Origin: Tetmemena sp. SeJ-2015
Lineage: Eukaryota; Ciliophora; Spirotrichea; Sporadotrichida; Oxytrichidae
Assembly (NCBI GenBank): GCA_027382625.1
Contig: JAJKFJ010022924.1
Coordinates: 1 to 64,000 of the forward strand
DNA length: 64,000 bases
Direction of reading: 5' to 3'
The notes under the pieces are model-generated. The model worked only from the letters and a program-made list of their open reading frames with translations. It ran no database searches and was not told the origin of the DNA. The position numbers and the translations under genes are program-made. Of this stretch, positions 21,750 through 34,700 are shown piece after piece. Position 1 is the stretch's first letter. Every line of letters starts with the position of its first letter.

Positions 21750-24700
21750 ATGAGTAGTCCTAATAAAAGCTTCAAAGCTTCTGCTGTATCTGGCCACAGT
21801 GTCAGCTCAAAAACTCGATTATCATCATTTATTTATAATTACAGTAAAATTCTTAATCTCCGTAGAAGTTGCCATAAGTTGTAAAAATGGGTCAAGTGTA
21901 GCTACAAAATAACATCAACTTTTCCAATTAGATCTCCAATCAAAACCCAATTGCATTCAGACCTTTGCAAATGACCATACCATCCAATTTCATACGCTTA
22001 TATATCTTTAAATCTGAGGATGTCATAGAATCAAAATGAGGTCACTTAAATTGTGCTATAATCCAATCAAATGTCTACCATTCAAGTAAGAACAGACTAA
22101 CTCCAATTTCTAATAAATATTTGCATTTAGACACCATCCTTTCTCTATGACTTATTTACTTTTTTTTTTATAGAAATCAGAAAATTAGAGAGTGGTGTTC
22201 GTAGAGTCTCCTCCTAAATTTAGTTAACCCTTAGGCCAGGCAACTAACACCATCGGCAACAGGAGTATAGTACCTTTCCAATCCAAACCTTAATCTAGCT
22301 TAAATCAGGCGAGGAAATCTCTCCAGTCTTCACCTGTAAAAGCCAATATGTTCCATGCTCTCAATAAAGGCCTTAGTTCTTAAATCCAATAAAATATCTA
22401 AGCAAAACATATATATTAAAAATATCTAAAGCCCTAAAAACCAATCTAGAGATATTTTGCAATTAATATAATAGATGTGTCAATGAGAGTGAACAGCAAT
22501 AGTAGGAGTCCTACTAAAACCCAAAGAATGGTCAATTACACCTAATCAAACTAGCCTACCTTGCCTCTCACAGCAAATGGCATTAATAGTTTCCACCTTC
22601 CCATAATAAGAGCAAACACCCTCAATCAAAAGCACTCAAGCCCAAAGACTCAAACACTGCAAAATCTATAAAGAGAATAAGACCTTCCAAGAACCCAAAA
22701 TTAAAGAATGAAACAGTTAAATGACATAGGTGCGAAAAGGGGAGCAAGTTTTAAGAGTATCGGATAAGACTCTGCTCTGTCATCTAAATCCTCTAAAATT
22801 CAGAGCAGCAATCACAAATATTTGTAACAATATTTCATAATTGATAATTAAATTAGAATACTACCATTTAAAATGATTTTAGTCACTATTCTGGATCTCA
22901 ATCACCTGAAAAACTTAACACCTAATCTCAAGATTTGACTTAATATATTGAAGAAGAATCTAAAGAGCACGATGATACCTACACCAGATTTGGAGGAGAA
23001 GAAGAAGAAAAAAGCTTCAGTCCTTCTAAGATAGTACTGTTTTCAAATGTGGCTCTTTCTAATTAGAGCCTAAAAAGTGAAAATCTTATTTTTTCCTCTA
23101 AGTTTTAATTCAGCTTAAAATGTTCAAGCTAGAAACTTAGTATCTTCAGCTAATTTCAGTCCTTCTAAAAAAAGAACACAGCATAAAAGGATTCATGCAA
23201 TCATTATATTTTATCGTTGATATGAAGAATAAAATAATTTGTATGAATAGATGCTGGGGTATCTTCTAGTTTAATAAACCAAGAGGATTCTCAATCAGTT
23301 ATATTAAGCAATACACTTATATCTGGTAGAGTGCAAGCTGAAGATTCCTAGCCATTAAACACGCTCTCTTCATCTTCTGACTATCTAAACTTCACTCAGA
23401 AGTATACTGAGGCTTTGAATTTTGAGAGAATTAAAGATTTAGATGAAGGGGAGATTCTTCTTAACCCTGAGCATTAGGATATTAAAAACAGCTTTAAGTT
23501 GAAGCCTATGCCACTGATACCTGCTGATGAGCATCTGTCCACCTAGTATTTAAATTTCATGCAGCAAGAAGTAGAAGGAGAAGCTAGACTTGTTACTGAC
23601 AGTGCCTATTATTCAGAGAATAGAAGTGGTCCCTAGCTTCCTCATAACTCAACCACATTAAATTAGCAGCTCGTTAGATCCTAGTAAGAGGATTCATTTT
23701 ATAGAGTGTAGGTCTTCAACATTATTTAATGGATGTTGGAGGAAATGGAGCTCCTTTGATTTTCAACTATGGGATGCAAGTGTAAAAGCCCAGAGCAGAT
23801 TCAGAGGTTGAAGAGCAGAAGTCCTTGTTCCAAAATGTAAATTATTTAATGAGAGTTTGGGAGACAGGGTCATTAGTTAGGTAACCAGGTAAAAGCAATC
23901 TCCAGCCAAATAGAAAAAGAAAAAGAGTTCGAGAGAACCAAGCAGAGGGGGCAGAAAGCCTTCAACTGCTGCGGTCTAATAGATTCTGTAAAATGACTAT
24001 TACAAGATAAATAACTCCTCTCCAAAGAAAAAAGAAAATACCAAATCTCCTGTAAGATAAATACTCAATTATATATCAATGCAAATTTTATAAAGCAGAC
24101 CATAGAGTACAAATTCTGATTATCAACCGATAGAAACTGCAGAAGTAGTGGACTCGGACAGAGAGAACGAACAAAGCAGGAAATAATCTTCAGGTCAAGG
24201 CTATTATAGAGATTAAGCAAATGTTTCAGGGTTTGTAATATCTGAAATTATGCATGAAATTTAATTTAATGAGTTTAAATTAAACTCCCGCAGCTAAGTA
24301 GATCCACAGTCATAACTTTTAAATTCAACACAGCTCTCCTCCTATACAAGATTATTATTATTTTCTAAGAGAAATCTGAGCCAACGAGCTTCTAGGGTTT
24401 AATCCAGAGGTTGGTTGAAGAGGAAAAAATTTAATAATTATCAGCTAATAACTCTCCCAATAAGAAGCAACGAAGTGGAAGAAATCATCACGAAGAGCTG
24501 CAGTGTTTATATTTTAGCTTAAGCACGAAAATACTGACCTTAGTGCTGCAAATGTTGGAGATGCCCCAGAGGATGAAAAAGCTGAAGAGTAGGATAGAAA
24601 TAAAAGACAAGCCGTAGGAAATATTTTAAGCTTTTAAATGATCAAGACCCAATTGTAACCTCACTCAAGTCTTCAATGATTTCAGGTTCGGAATAGACTT

Positions 24701-26739
24701 CTCATCTGTCAATGCTTATGAATGATGTAGAAGAACTTGACTGCAGGAAGGGTGAGATCAAAAGCTTAATGAGTTAGTTCGACCAATCTGATTTGGCCCA
24801 ATAGATTAACACTTATTCTTAGTAGTATTTTTGTAACCAAGGATTGAACGGACAGAAGTTTCAGATAAGAGCCAGGTAACTAATGGAAGAGAAATATGGA
24901 AACATCAGAACTGTCACAGCAGAAAACCTTCCCACTCTCTCAAAAGATATTGTTGAGATCAGGCTTTTTAAGAAGAGTGTTTACTTCAAAGCCATTTAAT
25001 TATTTTTCGTCCATTATTCCATCTAGTTCGATAAATTATAATTGATTGAGCAAGCTGCTCTGTTAGGAGAAGACTTAGTTATAAAAGAAGAGGGTTAGAG
25101 TGGAGGGAAATTCGATTTGGATTCTGAGGATAACCAAAGAGTCTGCAAGAACTATCTATCAGCTATAGAGAGATTCTTCTTGATTCTTCAGTTGAAAACA
25201 CAACCCAGAAATTACAGAGAAAAATTTAACTTATAATTAATTATTTTCCAAGGCTTATAAAGTACTGTACACAGATGACAGTCTTTGCTATTTAACAGAG
25301 ATTTTAGATTCAGCTCAGGAAGGATTCCCCTACTTATGGGTGAATGGAGAGAAGTATGTATTCTCTTAGAATGTTTTGGATAGTGGACAGGCCTTGTTTA
25401 ACCATTTCTGCAAACTGAAGAACTTCATTTCAAATTTCAACAAGCATGTACAAAATGTATATATGAGAAAATGCATTTTAAAATGATGATATAAAGCTAG
25501 TGAAAGATCTCACTGAAAGGAAGCAACAGCTTGAGCAGCTACTTGAGCAAATGGAACTAAAGTGGACTCACTATGAACAGTGTTATGTGTTTGAGCTGAT
25601 GGTGATAGAGACTGATGCTCGAAGATTCATAGTTCAGGCTATTGAACTTGAGAAGTAGATATCTAGCTTCGAAGAATAGGAGAAGAAGAAAGGAGCAATA
25701 TTCTTCTAGCATTCAAAGGAGTACAACGAGATATTTAATTATTTAGATGAGGGAGCAGTTCATAAATAAGATGTGCGAGATAAACTCAGTTGCTAATATT
25801 TCAGGCAAAGGAAGAGATGACTTCAAGCTAGATATATTATAAACCAGTTAATAGTTTCAAATTGTTTTTATATTACTGAAGTGCGAAGAAATTCAGAGGA
25901 AAGTAAGTGCTGCATAGTCGCAAGCAGTAAGAAAACTAGCAGAAAGTGTTAAATAAACAGTGTAAAGCTTCAAAGATCTATTGAAGAAGTATTCTGAAAA
26001 TGTAGAAGTGGTGGACCCACAACTCAAGAACAACTAAGATCTGGTTGACATTTTAAATGCCTGGGAAAAGGCTTGGGCTCTAGCTAAGGAACATATTATG
26101 GACTAAGATAAGTGCAAGCATCTTATTGAGTTTTCTCAAGCCATAGAGTGCACTGCAGATTTCATCTTCTAATTAAATTTTAGATAAGCATAAGCAATTT
26201 GGAGAACAAGTTGAATATAGAGAAGCTGAATATTTATGACTATTCCTAGCTTACTAATTCTCAAAACTCTGGATCAGGTTCAAAGTAAAGATCACTCTAA
26301 TAATTCCAACCTCAAAGAAACTTAATATATAAATTACTTAAACTTTGGAATGCGAGAAAATATGCATGAGGTTTTTGCCTAAAATGTTTAACGACGGAGA
26401 AGAAACAAACAAGAAGTATAAGAACTCAATATGTAATTATATTTGAATTACTGGCGTTTAATTACTAAAGTAAATGAAGAGAGGATTGCAATCTCCCTCT
26501 AAAAACAAGCATGATTTATCACCTTTCTAGAGTAGTTCTAAGGCAATGTTTATGACCTGGGGTTCTATGAGTTATTCATGAAAAGAAGAGTCTGTACTGG
26601 GTCTAACTCAATAATCTAATAAGCGCTCCAAGAATATCAAAAGATTCAGCAGATAATTAACCATCTAGGAATGGAAATTTCAAGACATAATCCCTCCGAG
26701 TGGAATGAATTTATGACTGCCTGCCTTGGAGGAAACTGA
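21750..26739 (+). CDS. Very long polar protein (or several), unknown
   Basis: Plus-strand coding sequence rich in Ser, Gln, Asn and Lys runs almost without spacer from an ATG at 21750 (MSSPNKSFKASAVSG) to a TGA at 26737 (ending FMTACLGGN). Frame changes occur at short AT-rich inserts (about 22812-22882, 23200-23265) and probable short introns (about 23839-23860, 25458-25497). The last third is more ordered: LTEILDSAQEGFPYLWVNGE and ALFNHFCKLKNF (25290-25440) loosely resemble the winged-helix pattern of heat-shock-factor DNA-binding domains, and helical Glu/Lys segments follow. It may be one gene of about 5 kb or two to three abutting loci. No AT-rich spacer inside is long enough to decide. 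The HSF resemblance is tentative. Confidence 0.5.
22812..22886 (+). repeat. IES-like insert, TCAC pointers
   Basis: TCAC at 22812-22815 and 22883-22886 is in the same codon phase on both sides. Removing 22812-22882 (71 bp, AT-rich, frame-breaking) joins IQSSNH to YSGSQSPEKLN in one continuous polar reading frame. Confidence 0.65.
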
Positions 26740-26859
26740 CGTAAATAATAGATACTCTCTTTATCTTTTTGTTAATTATATCAAAATTTTAAAATTACCT
26801 ATCATTATTGAAATGTTCTTAAATTAGTGGCAATTTTATTTAAAATATAAAATTTTGAA

Positions 26860-28292
26860 ATGTCATCGAAGTAAATTCCACAGTTTGCACCTTCAAGCAC
26901 CACTGCCAAACATAATCAATTATTTAAACAGATCTAGGAATTCGACGATACTGATGAAGTGGAACTTTAGGACATGAATAATTTCAATCCCTAAAGAAAA
27001 AGCAAAGTAGTAAGGAGCAGTGTTGTAAACAAAGGACATAAAATGGAAATGAGTCAGATACTAAATTTGTGAATAGTTATTTAAGATGGTGAAGAGGAAA
27101 AGCGATATGACGAAGTTTAGTAAATAAGCACTGTCAACTTCAGCCATCGAAGTTCATTCACGGAATATGAAAATTCTGCTGCAAAGCCAAATCATTTTCG
27201 CTAAGACAGCCACACTCTGGAATTTCCTGAAGACAATGATATAGAGGGGGATGACGACGACAATACAAGAGTCTCTCATTTATATTTAAAGAGATGAAGA
27301 TGAGGACATAAAAACTTCTAAATCTTCCAAGTACTCGGCTGCTTTGAATAATATAACCAGAAAACAAAAACATTCATCTAAAGGTAAGACATAATATGAA
27401 TAATTATAATTTTTAAGAAAATCAGAATTGAAATAATCCTTGTTTATCTTTAGAGAAAAAGGAGAAAGGCCTTGAGTACAAACAGCAGAGAGATCTTTTT
27501 CTTCAATCTTAAGACATGTCCCATCTAAACTAAAATGACTTCATTGGTTAATCAATAATGAGCTACTCTATCATTAATATCTTTCTTATATACAGAGTTA
27601 ACCCTACTCCAAAACGGTTGGGAAACTTCTTCTGCTACTGGTATAATTTAGAGACAGGACAACCTCGAATTGTGATTGGCCCTGATTGGGTCTTTTCGAT
27701 AGTTGAGATAATCTTGATGAACGGAGTTGCTGGTTACTTTATTGCAACCACGGACAAAGTGAAATATCCCTACTTGTTTTCAATAGGATTTTTCACTCTT
27801 CTTTTTCACAACATATCATTCATATGGCTTGTAACTTAGAACCCAGGTCTTCCCTCTAGAGATGTAAGTATCCATAGTGATAGCTACATAAATAAAGTGA
27901 GAATACTAAAGTAAGATAGCTTAAATAAATTATGAAACTATATAGGCCTCATCTATACTGTGATATTTGTAAAGTCATCTTCAGAGAAGAATGCTAAACA
28001 GAGCACTGCATGCAATGTGGATATTGCGTTGAGGAATTAGATCACCACTGTCCTTGGAGTAGTAAATGTATTGGCTAGAGGCAATATGATACAGTTTAAG
28101 CTGTTCCTATTCCTAGTTGTTTCTCTGATGGTCTACCTATTCTCAGGGGGGATGTTTTCTATGTAAGAATATTACTAATCTTATTTAATTTAGAGCCTCT
28201 TCGTGACCTTAAGATGTTGTTATAGAATTTTAATTTTTCAAAAAGGAAAATTTCCATAAACATCTATATGGCCTAACTATCTAATGGAGTGA
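26860..28292 (+). CDS. DHHC palmitoyltransferase
   Basis: This is a membrane protein S-acyltransferase. The N-terminal about 170 residues are polar and acidic, starting MSSKQIPQF. Two hydrophobic segments follow (GPDWVFSIVEIILMNGVAGY and LFSIGFFTLLFHNISFIWLV), then NPGLPSRD. An intron (GTAAGT...GATAG) comes next. The zinc-binding cysteine-rich domain reads YCDICKVIF, HCMQCGYCVEELDHHCPW, with the catalytic DHHC at about 28040, then CIG. Two further hydrophobic segments (MIQFKLFLFLVVSLMVYLFS and ILFVTLRCCYRILIF) complete the four-TM topology. A one-base slip lies near 28080 between CIG and GNMIQF. The short C-tail ends at a TGA at 28290. These enzymes act at Golgi, endosome or plasma membrane; the substrate is unknown. 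Confidence 0.85.
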
Positions 28293-28382
28293 GTAATTAT
28301 TTCGAAGATGAAGTTAAATGGAAAATAAGTATTCTAAATTTTAAGTGGCAAATAATTTTAATTGTAAATTTAATTCTTCGAA

Positions 28383-30398
28383 ATGGGAGCAGTAGCATGC
28401 ACTAAAGGCCCTAGGTCAGAGAAGCTAAAAGCTGATGAGGAAGTATATTTGAAGATAAGTGGGCAGAGATTTCTTCGCAAAACCACGATGATGCGTGCGC
28501 AAAGTACAATTGCAGGGGCTTCTCTTGAAAATAAGCTAATGAAAAGAGCCGCGACCCTTACTATCCTATAGTTAGTTATTTATACTATGGCTAGAACCTT
28601 GTCTATGAGAGGTCCTAATTAGCACCCCACAGCTAAACTCCTACATCAAGCCACACAACTTAAGAAAAAACAGACATTTGCTAGTAAAATCAATAAAATA
28701 GCAAATCAAGGAGACTCAGAACGCAATGAGGAGACCAAGTAAAACACCAAATCTGAACTTTAGAAGATCACTGATGATTTCGAAGAAGGTAACAATTATA
28801 TTCATCATAAAAAAGTAAAATAGATCTTGATGCTTTCCAAGAAGATTTAAATTCATTTTTATATGAGCAGTTGATAGAGGAAAACGAGGAAGCCGAAGGG
28901 GAATAAGCAGAAACTGAAGATCTCATTGGACTAGAAACTGACTTCGAAATAAGGAAAGGTGAAGAAGTAAGTCTTAATAGAAGTTAAAATTTTAGGGAGA
29001 AACCTTAATTGGAGATATGCTAAAACTATATGAGAAAATTGGTGAAGGAGGGTTTGGAAAAGTAGTGAGAGGATTTGAGAAGTTCGAAGGCGAAGAAGAC
29101 TAGCCTTCTTAAATTATTTTATTCAGTTTGGGAGCAGGTAGCAGTTAAAGTTTTCAGTAAGTCAAGTCTCAACTGGATTGGTTGGTTTTATTTTTAATAA
29201 CTACAAGATATCTTTCTACAACGAAAAAGGACAGCCAATACTTGGAACAGCCTTAGAATCAATTTACAACGAGATAAAGATCTAAGGTGCCCTAAGAGAC
29301 GACAATATTTGCAAGGTGATAACTCTCTACGATAATCCAGACCTAGATAAGATGTTCCTGAGTATGCAGTTCTGTGATTTAGGACAGATACTTGAGTTTG
29401 ACTAAAATGCAAGGAAGTTTTAAAGGAAAGAAGAAGTTGAAAAGATATCCTAACTGTTTGGATAGTACTACTAAACTCTTAATTATGAAAGAATGATGAA
29501 TCTTTTAATTGCAATGTTTATTTGGAGTAGGACTGGCTAAGTGATTAGGAGAAAGGTGTAAAGTACATTTTTAGGTAGGTGGCACTGGGGCTGAACTACT
29601 TGCATAATTAGGAAAGAATAGCTCATAGAGATATCAAGCCAGAGAATATCTTCATGAAAGCTGATCTTGGAAGAATTAAGATTGGAGATTATACAGTCGC
29701 TATCAAAATCCCTAACGAAAAATACATGCTAAACAATAAAGAGGGAACTCTTCATTTGCTATAAATATGTAAATATTTTTCATTACGAAGCCCCTGAAAT
29801 GTTTACTTAAAAATAGTTCAAGCTAATATAATTCATAGTTATGAATTGTATTTAAAGCCTTATCCTTTAGACATATGGGCACTTGGAGTCACTCTTTACT
29901 CTTACCTCACTTATTTATTAAAATATAAGCTTTAAGGTTTCCATTTGATGCAGAGAGTAAATATAATAAGTTCTATTTTATAGAGTGAAGAGGAATACAA
30001 ATCCCTTCTTCTTAATTCTGAAATTAATATCTCTGCCTTGCCTGAACTTGCAGCTTCTTCTTCCAATCTATAAGACCTTATCTAAAGGATGCTTGAGAAA
30101 GATCCAGCTAAAAGAATCACCATAGCTCAAGTGCTTGAACATCCTTGGATGGAGTCACCAGTTAGAGAAAACCTTCACCAATACAACGAACTTGAAGATG
30201 TTTTAATTTTAAGAGGAGGAGAATGAAAGATGGTAAAAACTTTTAGATAAGCGCAAAGACAAAGGAATAGGCCAGGATTTACCATATGAGCTATCCATGT
30301 ATGGTCTACAGCTCGATGATGAGTTTCAATAAGACCAAGAGCTTGACTACGGCAATATCGATTTTCCAAACCCACTTGGTTTTTCTCCCTTAAATTGA
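28383..30398 (+). CDS. CaMKK-like protein kinase with MGAVAC N-terminus
   Basis: It starts MGAVACTKGPR at 28383. Gly2 with a small residue context is a likely N-myristoylation site, and Cys6 is a candidate for palmitoylation. A polar region of about 180 residues precedes the kinase domain: KIGEGGFGKVVRGF (Gly-rich loop), VAVKVFSK (catalytic Lys), ESIYNEIKIQGAL (helix C), NYLHNQERIAHRDIKPEN (intact catalytic loop), IKIGDYTVAIK, EGTLHLL, YEAPEMF, LDIWALGVTLYSYLT, MLEKDPAKRITIAQVLEHPW. The layout with an insert before helix C resembles CaM-kinase kinases. The DFG motif is DYT: the metal-binding Asp is kept but Phe-Gly is replaced. Two or three inserts lie at 29105-29180, 29455-29545 and 29760-29940. 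It ends at a TGA at 30396. Confidence 0.8.
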
Positions 30399-30529
30399 TT
30401 TCATAAAATATAACTTTAATTTAGAAAGAAAATTCGCTTTCTTGTTCAATATCATAACTTAATCTTGAAACTAATAGGTAAGAGTAAATATTCTTTTTAA
30501 ACTGTTTAGATAAAGAAATAGAAATAAAA

Positions 30530-31730
30530 AGCGAGACCCTTCACTGCGAAGCTTTCAGCTGGAGAGCCCAAACTGCTAATGAAATTGAAGACTAATTAAA
30601 ACCCTTCGGCCTCTCCTCCTTCTAACTTTGAAGGGAAGTTTAAGGGGTAGTAGGAATGTAAAAGTTAGGGAGGGTTGGTGCCTGAAGATTTCGTATTATC
30701 AGATGACTTAAGGCCCTATTCTCGCCAGTTCAAGACTTTTACAAATTCATTTATTTATTAATCTGATAGAGGTAGTTATGACTCCAAGGCCAGAGAACGC
30801 ATACACTCAAAGTGATTAGATTTCAAAGGAATAGAATTACACGCTTATCAAATTAGGACATGAAGATAAAACTACTGACAATGATAAAGGACACATAGAA
30901 TAACTGTTGAGCTATTTTATTTGAGTAGCAGTCGCAACAGAGTGCAAGGGAGGGGAATATTCCATGAGCTTGCTTAAGTAATGGGAGAGAAGGAAATGAT
31001 CAAGCACATCAGAGACCCCTAGCAAGATGGAACTTATAATACCTAAAATCGCAATCTGAAAAACCAAAACCTCAATCCTTAAAGACTTTAGGAAATATTC
31101 AAGCAACATGATAAACATAAAGCAGCAATATAAACAATATTGCTTTATTTTTAGCTTAGACTCATGGATCTTCTAATTAAATTCAAAAGATTTCTTAGCC
31201 AACTCAGATAAACTACGATAAGTTAAATCAACAAAGAAGAAGAGATTTTAGGCTAAGAAAAATTCAAATAGCAGCAGAAGTAACAGTGCGAGTAAGCGAA
31301 GCCATTCTTCATCCTAGAATTTTAATCCAAATGAGCATCGATAGAATAGTAGCAATAGAAGCAGAGGTTCTACCGCAATAGCAGCTGGTGATCAAACCAT
31401 AACCTCAATCAGATGTTCTTTGCTTTTGATTTGGAAGCTAACAAGATAGAAAATCATTCAAAGTAAAAGACTGATAAGATTTAAACTGCAGAGATCTAGG
31501 ATTTGAAGTAATATCTATCTTCGTAAGTTTAACCATTTTAATTAATCATTGTAGAGGAATCGAAGATAAAGGAGGCAAGGGAATGTAAAAATAAGCACAA
31601 AAAACTAAAAAGAAAAAGAAGACGCACTCAAGGAAAGCAAGTTAGGATAGACCTCCTAGTTAACAATTTATTTGAATTAATTATCATTTCAAATGCATTT
31701 TGTATTTGTATAATTATTAGGATATTTTGA
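30530..31730 (+). CDS. Polar low-complexity protein, unknown
   Basis: A plus-strand coding region rich in Lys, Gln, Asn, Ser and Arg with several frame changes. Pieces include KARPFTAKLSAGEPKLLMKL, EDFVLSDDLRPYSRQF, the Ser/Asn/Arg tract NSNSSRSNSASKRSHSSSQN and FFAFDLEANKIENHS. A 33-nt GT-AG intron (GTAAGT...TTGTAG) lies near 31515. A TGA at 31728 follows a hydrophobic end. It could be a C-terminal extension of the kinase upstream, but TGAs and an AT-rich spacer (30400-30520) argue for a separate locus. No domain recognised. Confidence 0.4.
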
Positions 31731-31790
31731 AAGTAAAATATTATTATCTGGGACTTTAGTAAATATCGGTTGAACTATTGCAATTATAAA

Positions 31791-34700
31791 ATGCAGGATA
31801 ACAAGCAAAGTCATCATAAGACTGACGCTGGCTATTAAGGAGGCGGAGGACATAATCCCTCTCCAGCGATGAAGTTTGATATGGATGGAGCTAACTCAGC
31901 TAATTAGCCACTAATTGAAGGAACTAAGAATATTGTTAGAATTCAAAAAAAAATATTTAATTAGTTTTTTTTCTTTAATTAAAATGGGTTAAACTCTTTA
32001 TCATTTTATTTTTCAATAGAGAGAGTAATAAATAATTTTAAATCATACCTCTTTATTGTTTAAGTGCAAGATTTACAATTTTAAGATATAAAGATTCTAA
32101 TTCGCGCTGTAATCTTGCAAACTTTAAATTGCTTACAAACTATCTGATTTACTTTAGTTCCTTAGCCATAACGAAGTGTTCATAAATCTTGGAGAGAACG
32201 ATGACCTTTTATTAAATTTGTATATGGATGTGAGGTTTAAGAATTTCAACGACGAGGAAGAAGCAACGAGGATGCTAAGAATCACTTGTTTGCAGTTCTC
32301 TTACTTTAAATCATATGTTGTGGTGCCTATCTTAGCACTTTGCACCGCCCTATTCTTCCTTCTATTTCTATATTGGTTTCCCAAATTGAGAAAAGTTTTC
32401 TTCTACTCAGAATGCAACTTCAGACAGGCTACTCATCTCTTCATTGTTGGAACCTGTAAGTTTTTTACACGGAAAATCAATCTATAAGTAATATATTTAA
32501 GAATTATAATTCATAACATTATCCAAAATTCATGAATGCTATTATATTATAAAAAATTGGAAGTAAGGATAAAAAATTTTAAATAAAGAGGTCATTTGTC
32601 AGAAATGATTTAATTTTATTAAATAAATTATTTTATAAAAGTTTTTGTTAAATATATTTGAGGAAACAACTATTCTTCCATTTATAGAATTGTGTGGAGT
32701 CCTTTCTAACATTTATAATTCTCTCTATAAAATAAAAACTTGATGGATGAGGTTTTGATAATCTGCTTTACACATCAAGATATAAAAACTGTATCTTTAA
32801 TGCCATAAATATGAAACTAAAGAGATTTATTTATATAATTTAGTGGGGCACATGGAAATCGTAGAATTGATCATATATAGTAGATTTATACTTATTTTAT
32901 TGTGTTAATTGATGAATAAGAACTCAGAGATATTTTAGTTCATATCTCCCGAAGAGAGGAGAGACTATGAGACCAATCCTTTCTACGTAAGTTTTTATTA
33001 GCAAGATTTCAATATGTAACTCATATAATTTGTCCTTCACATCATCTGAGTGTTTATAGATGTTCGAGTATCGATTCATCAAGTTCCATTATGATTGGGT
33101 CAATCAAGTGTTTGTACCAATCATATTCGACTGCTGCATCCCATTTCAGAGCATTCAAAGCAGGTATGCATAGGGCATCACTACTCAAGCTGAGTATCTG
33201 CTTCAATACATCAAGTACGGAACTTGCTCAATCATCGTCCCTATGAAGGGTATCCCAGTGCTACTCATTCAAGAAGTCCTCAACCCCTTTTACCTATTCT
33301 AGATCTTTATTCCTCAGATTTATTAGGTAGTTAACTATGAAAACAAGTTTTATTTTGATGATTGATATAGTATGGCGCTATGGTACTGGGATGGCTATAG
33401 AGCTTATGCTTCTTGCATTTTGGTTCTTTCAGTAATCTCAGCCACTACTTCTCTTATTGAAACTAGAAGAAATCTAATGTCTATTAGAGAAATGGCAAGT
33501 TACAGCTGCATGGTGAACGTCATGAGAGAAGGTGATGAGAATAACCTAAAGTCAATTGATAGCTCAGAGCTTGTGCCCGGAGACGTTATTGAAATACCTG
33601 AAAATACATCCATGCCCTGTGATTTAGCATTACTTACTGGATCCTGCATTGTCAATGAAAGTATGCTCACTGGAGAGAGTATCCCAGTTATCAAGAACTC
33701 GATTCCATTCACCAATGATATCTATGATCCAGTTGCAGACCAAAAGTATAAGTCAGTTTATATTATCCTTTATTTTCTTAAGTATACCCTTTACGGAGGT
33801 ACTAAGGTTCATCTAGGTCAGAAAGTTTGGAAACTCTAAAGTTCTAGGTGTTGTCATCAGAACTGCTTTCGTAACTACTAAGGGAAACAAATGTAGAATT
33901 AAAATTTTTAAACCTTGTGAGAGATATCTTATACCCTCGTCCCAACAAGTTCAAGTTCTACCAAGACTCCTTGAAATTCATTTTTGGCATGGGAATTTTA
34001 GCAGTTATTGGTTTCCTGTCAACTCTTCCCTTTATGCTTGATCAAGGCTATGATACAGCAGTTATAGTAGACAGATCGCTTGATCTATTAACAATCACTG
34101 TCCCTCCTGCACTTCCCGCAGCTATGACTATAGGCACTGTGTTTGCAATTAATAGACTAAAACACAGACGCATCTATTGTATATCTCCTCCTAGAATTAA
34201 TGTCAGTGGAAGAGTTAATCTTATGGTATTTGACAAGACTGGAACTCTCACTGAGGATGGTCTGCAAGTCTATGGATACAGAGGTATCTCATGACTTTCA
34301 ATTATTTTATCAGCAAAGCTACCATTAAGGAAGAAGAAAAGAGGATTTTCTCTGACTTTATTCAGGACTGCTCTACCTATTAACCAAATAGACAGTGGTG
34401 GTTAGATAAACTTGATAGAGAGGAAATGGCAGAAGATCCATAATGCTTCTTCCTTGAAGCTCTAGCTAAATCATATTCTACAAATAATGTTGATATTATA
34501 ACCATATTAGCTTTACTTGCCATTCTATCACTTATGTAAACAATGAACTGATCGGAGATCCCTTAGATGTTAAGATGTTCTAGGCCACTAACTGGATACT
34601 AGAAGAGCAGGTAGAGGAAGGAGCTGCTGATGAACTTATTCTTGCATATGTTAGACCTCCTACTTCCAAAGCTGAGTTCAAAAATCAAAGAGCTGACTCA

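Noticed and set aside
33321..33365. Reading the TGA at about 33363 as Trp in the P5 ATPase
   Set aside because: The segment would break a conserved membrane helix, and it is removed cleanly by a TAT-flanked insert model.
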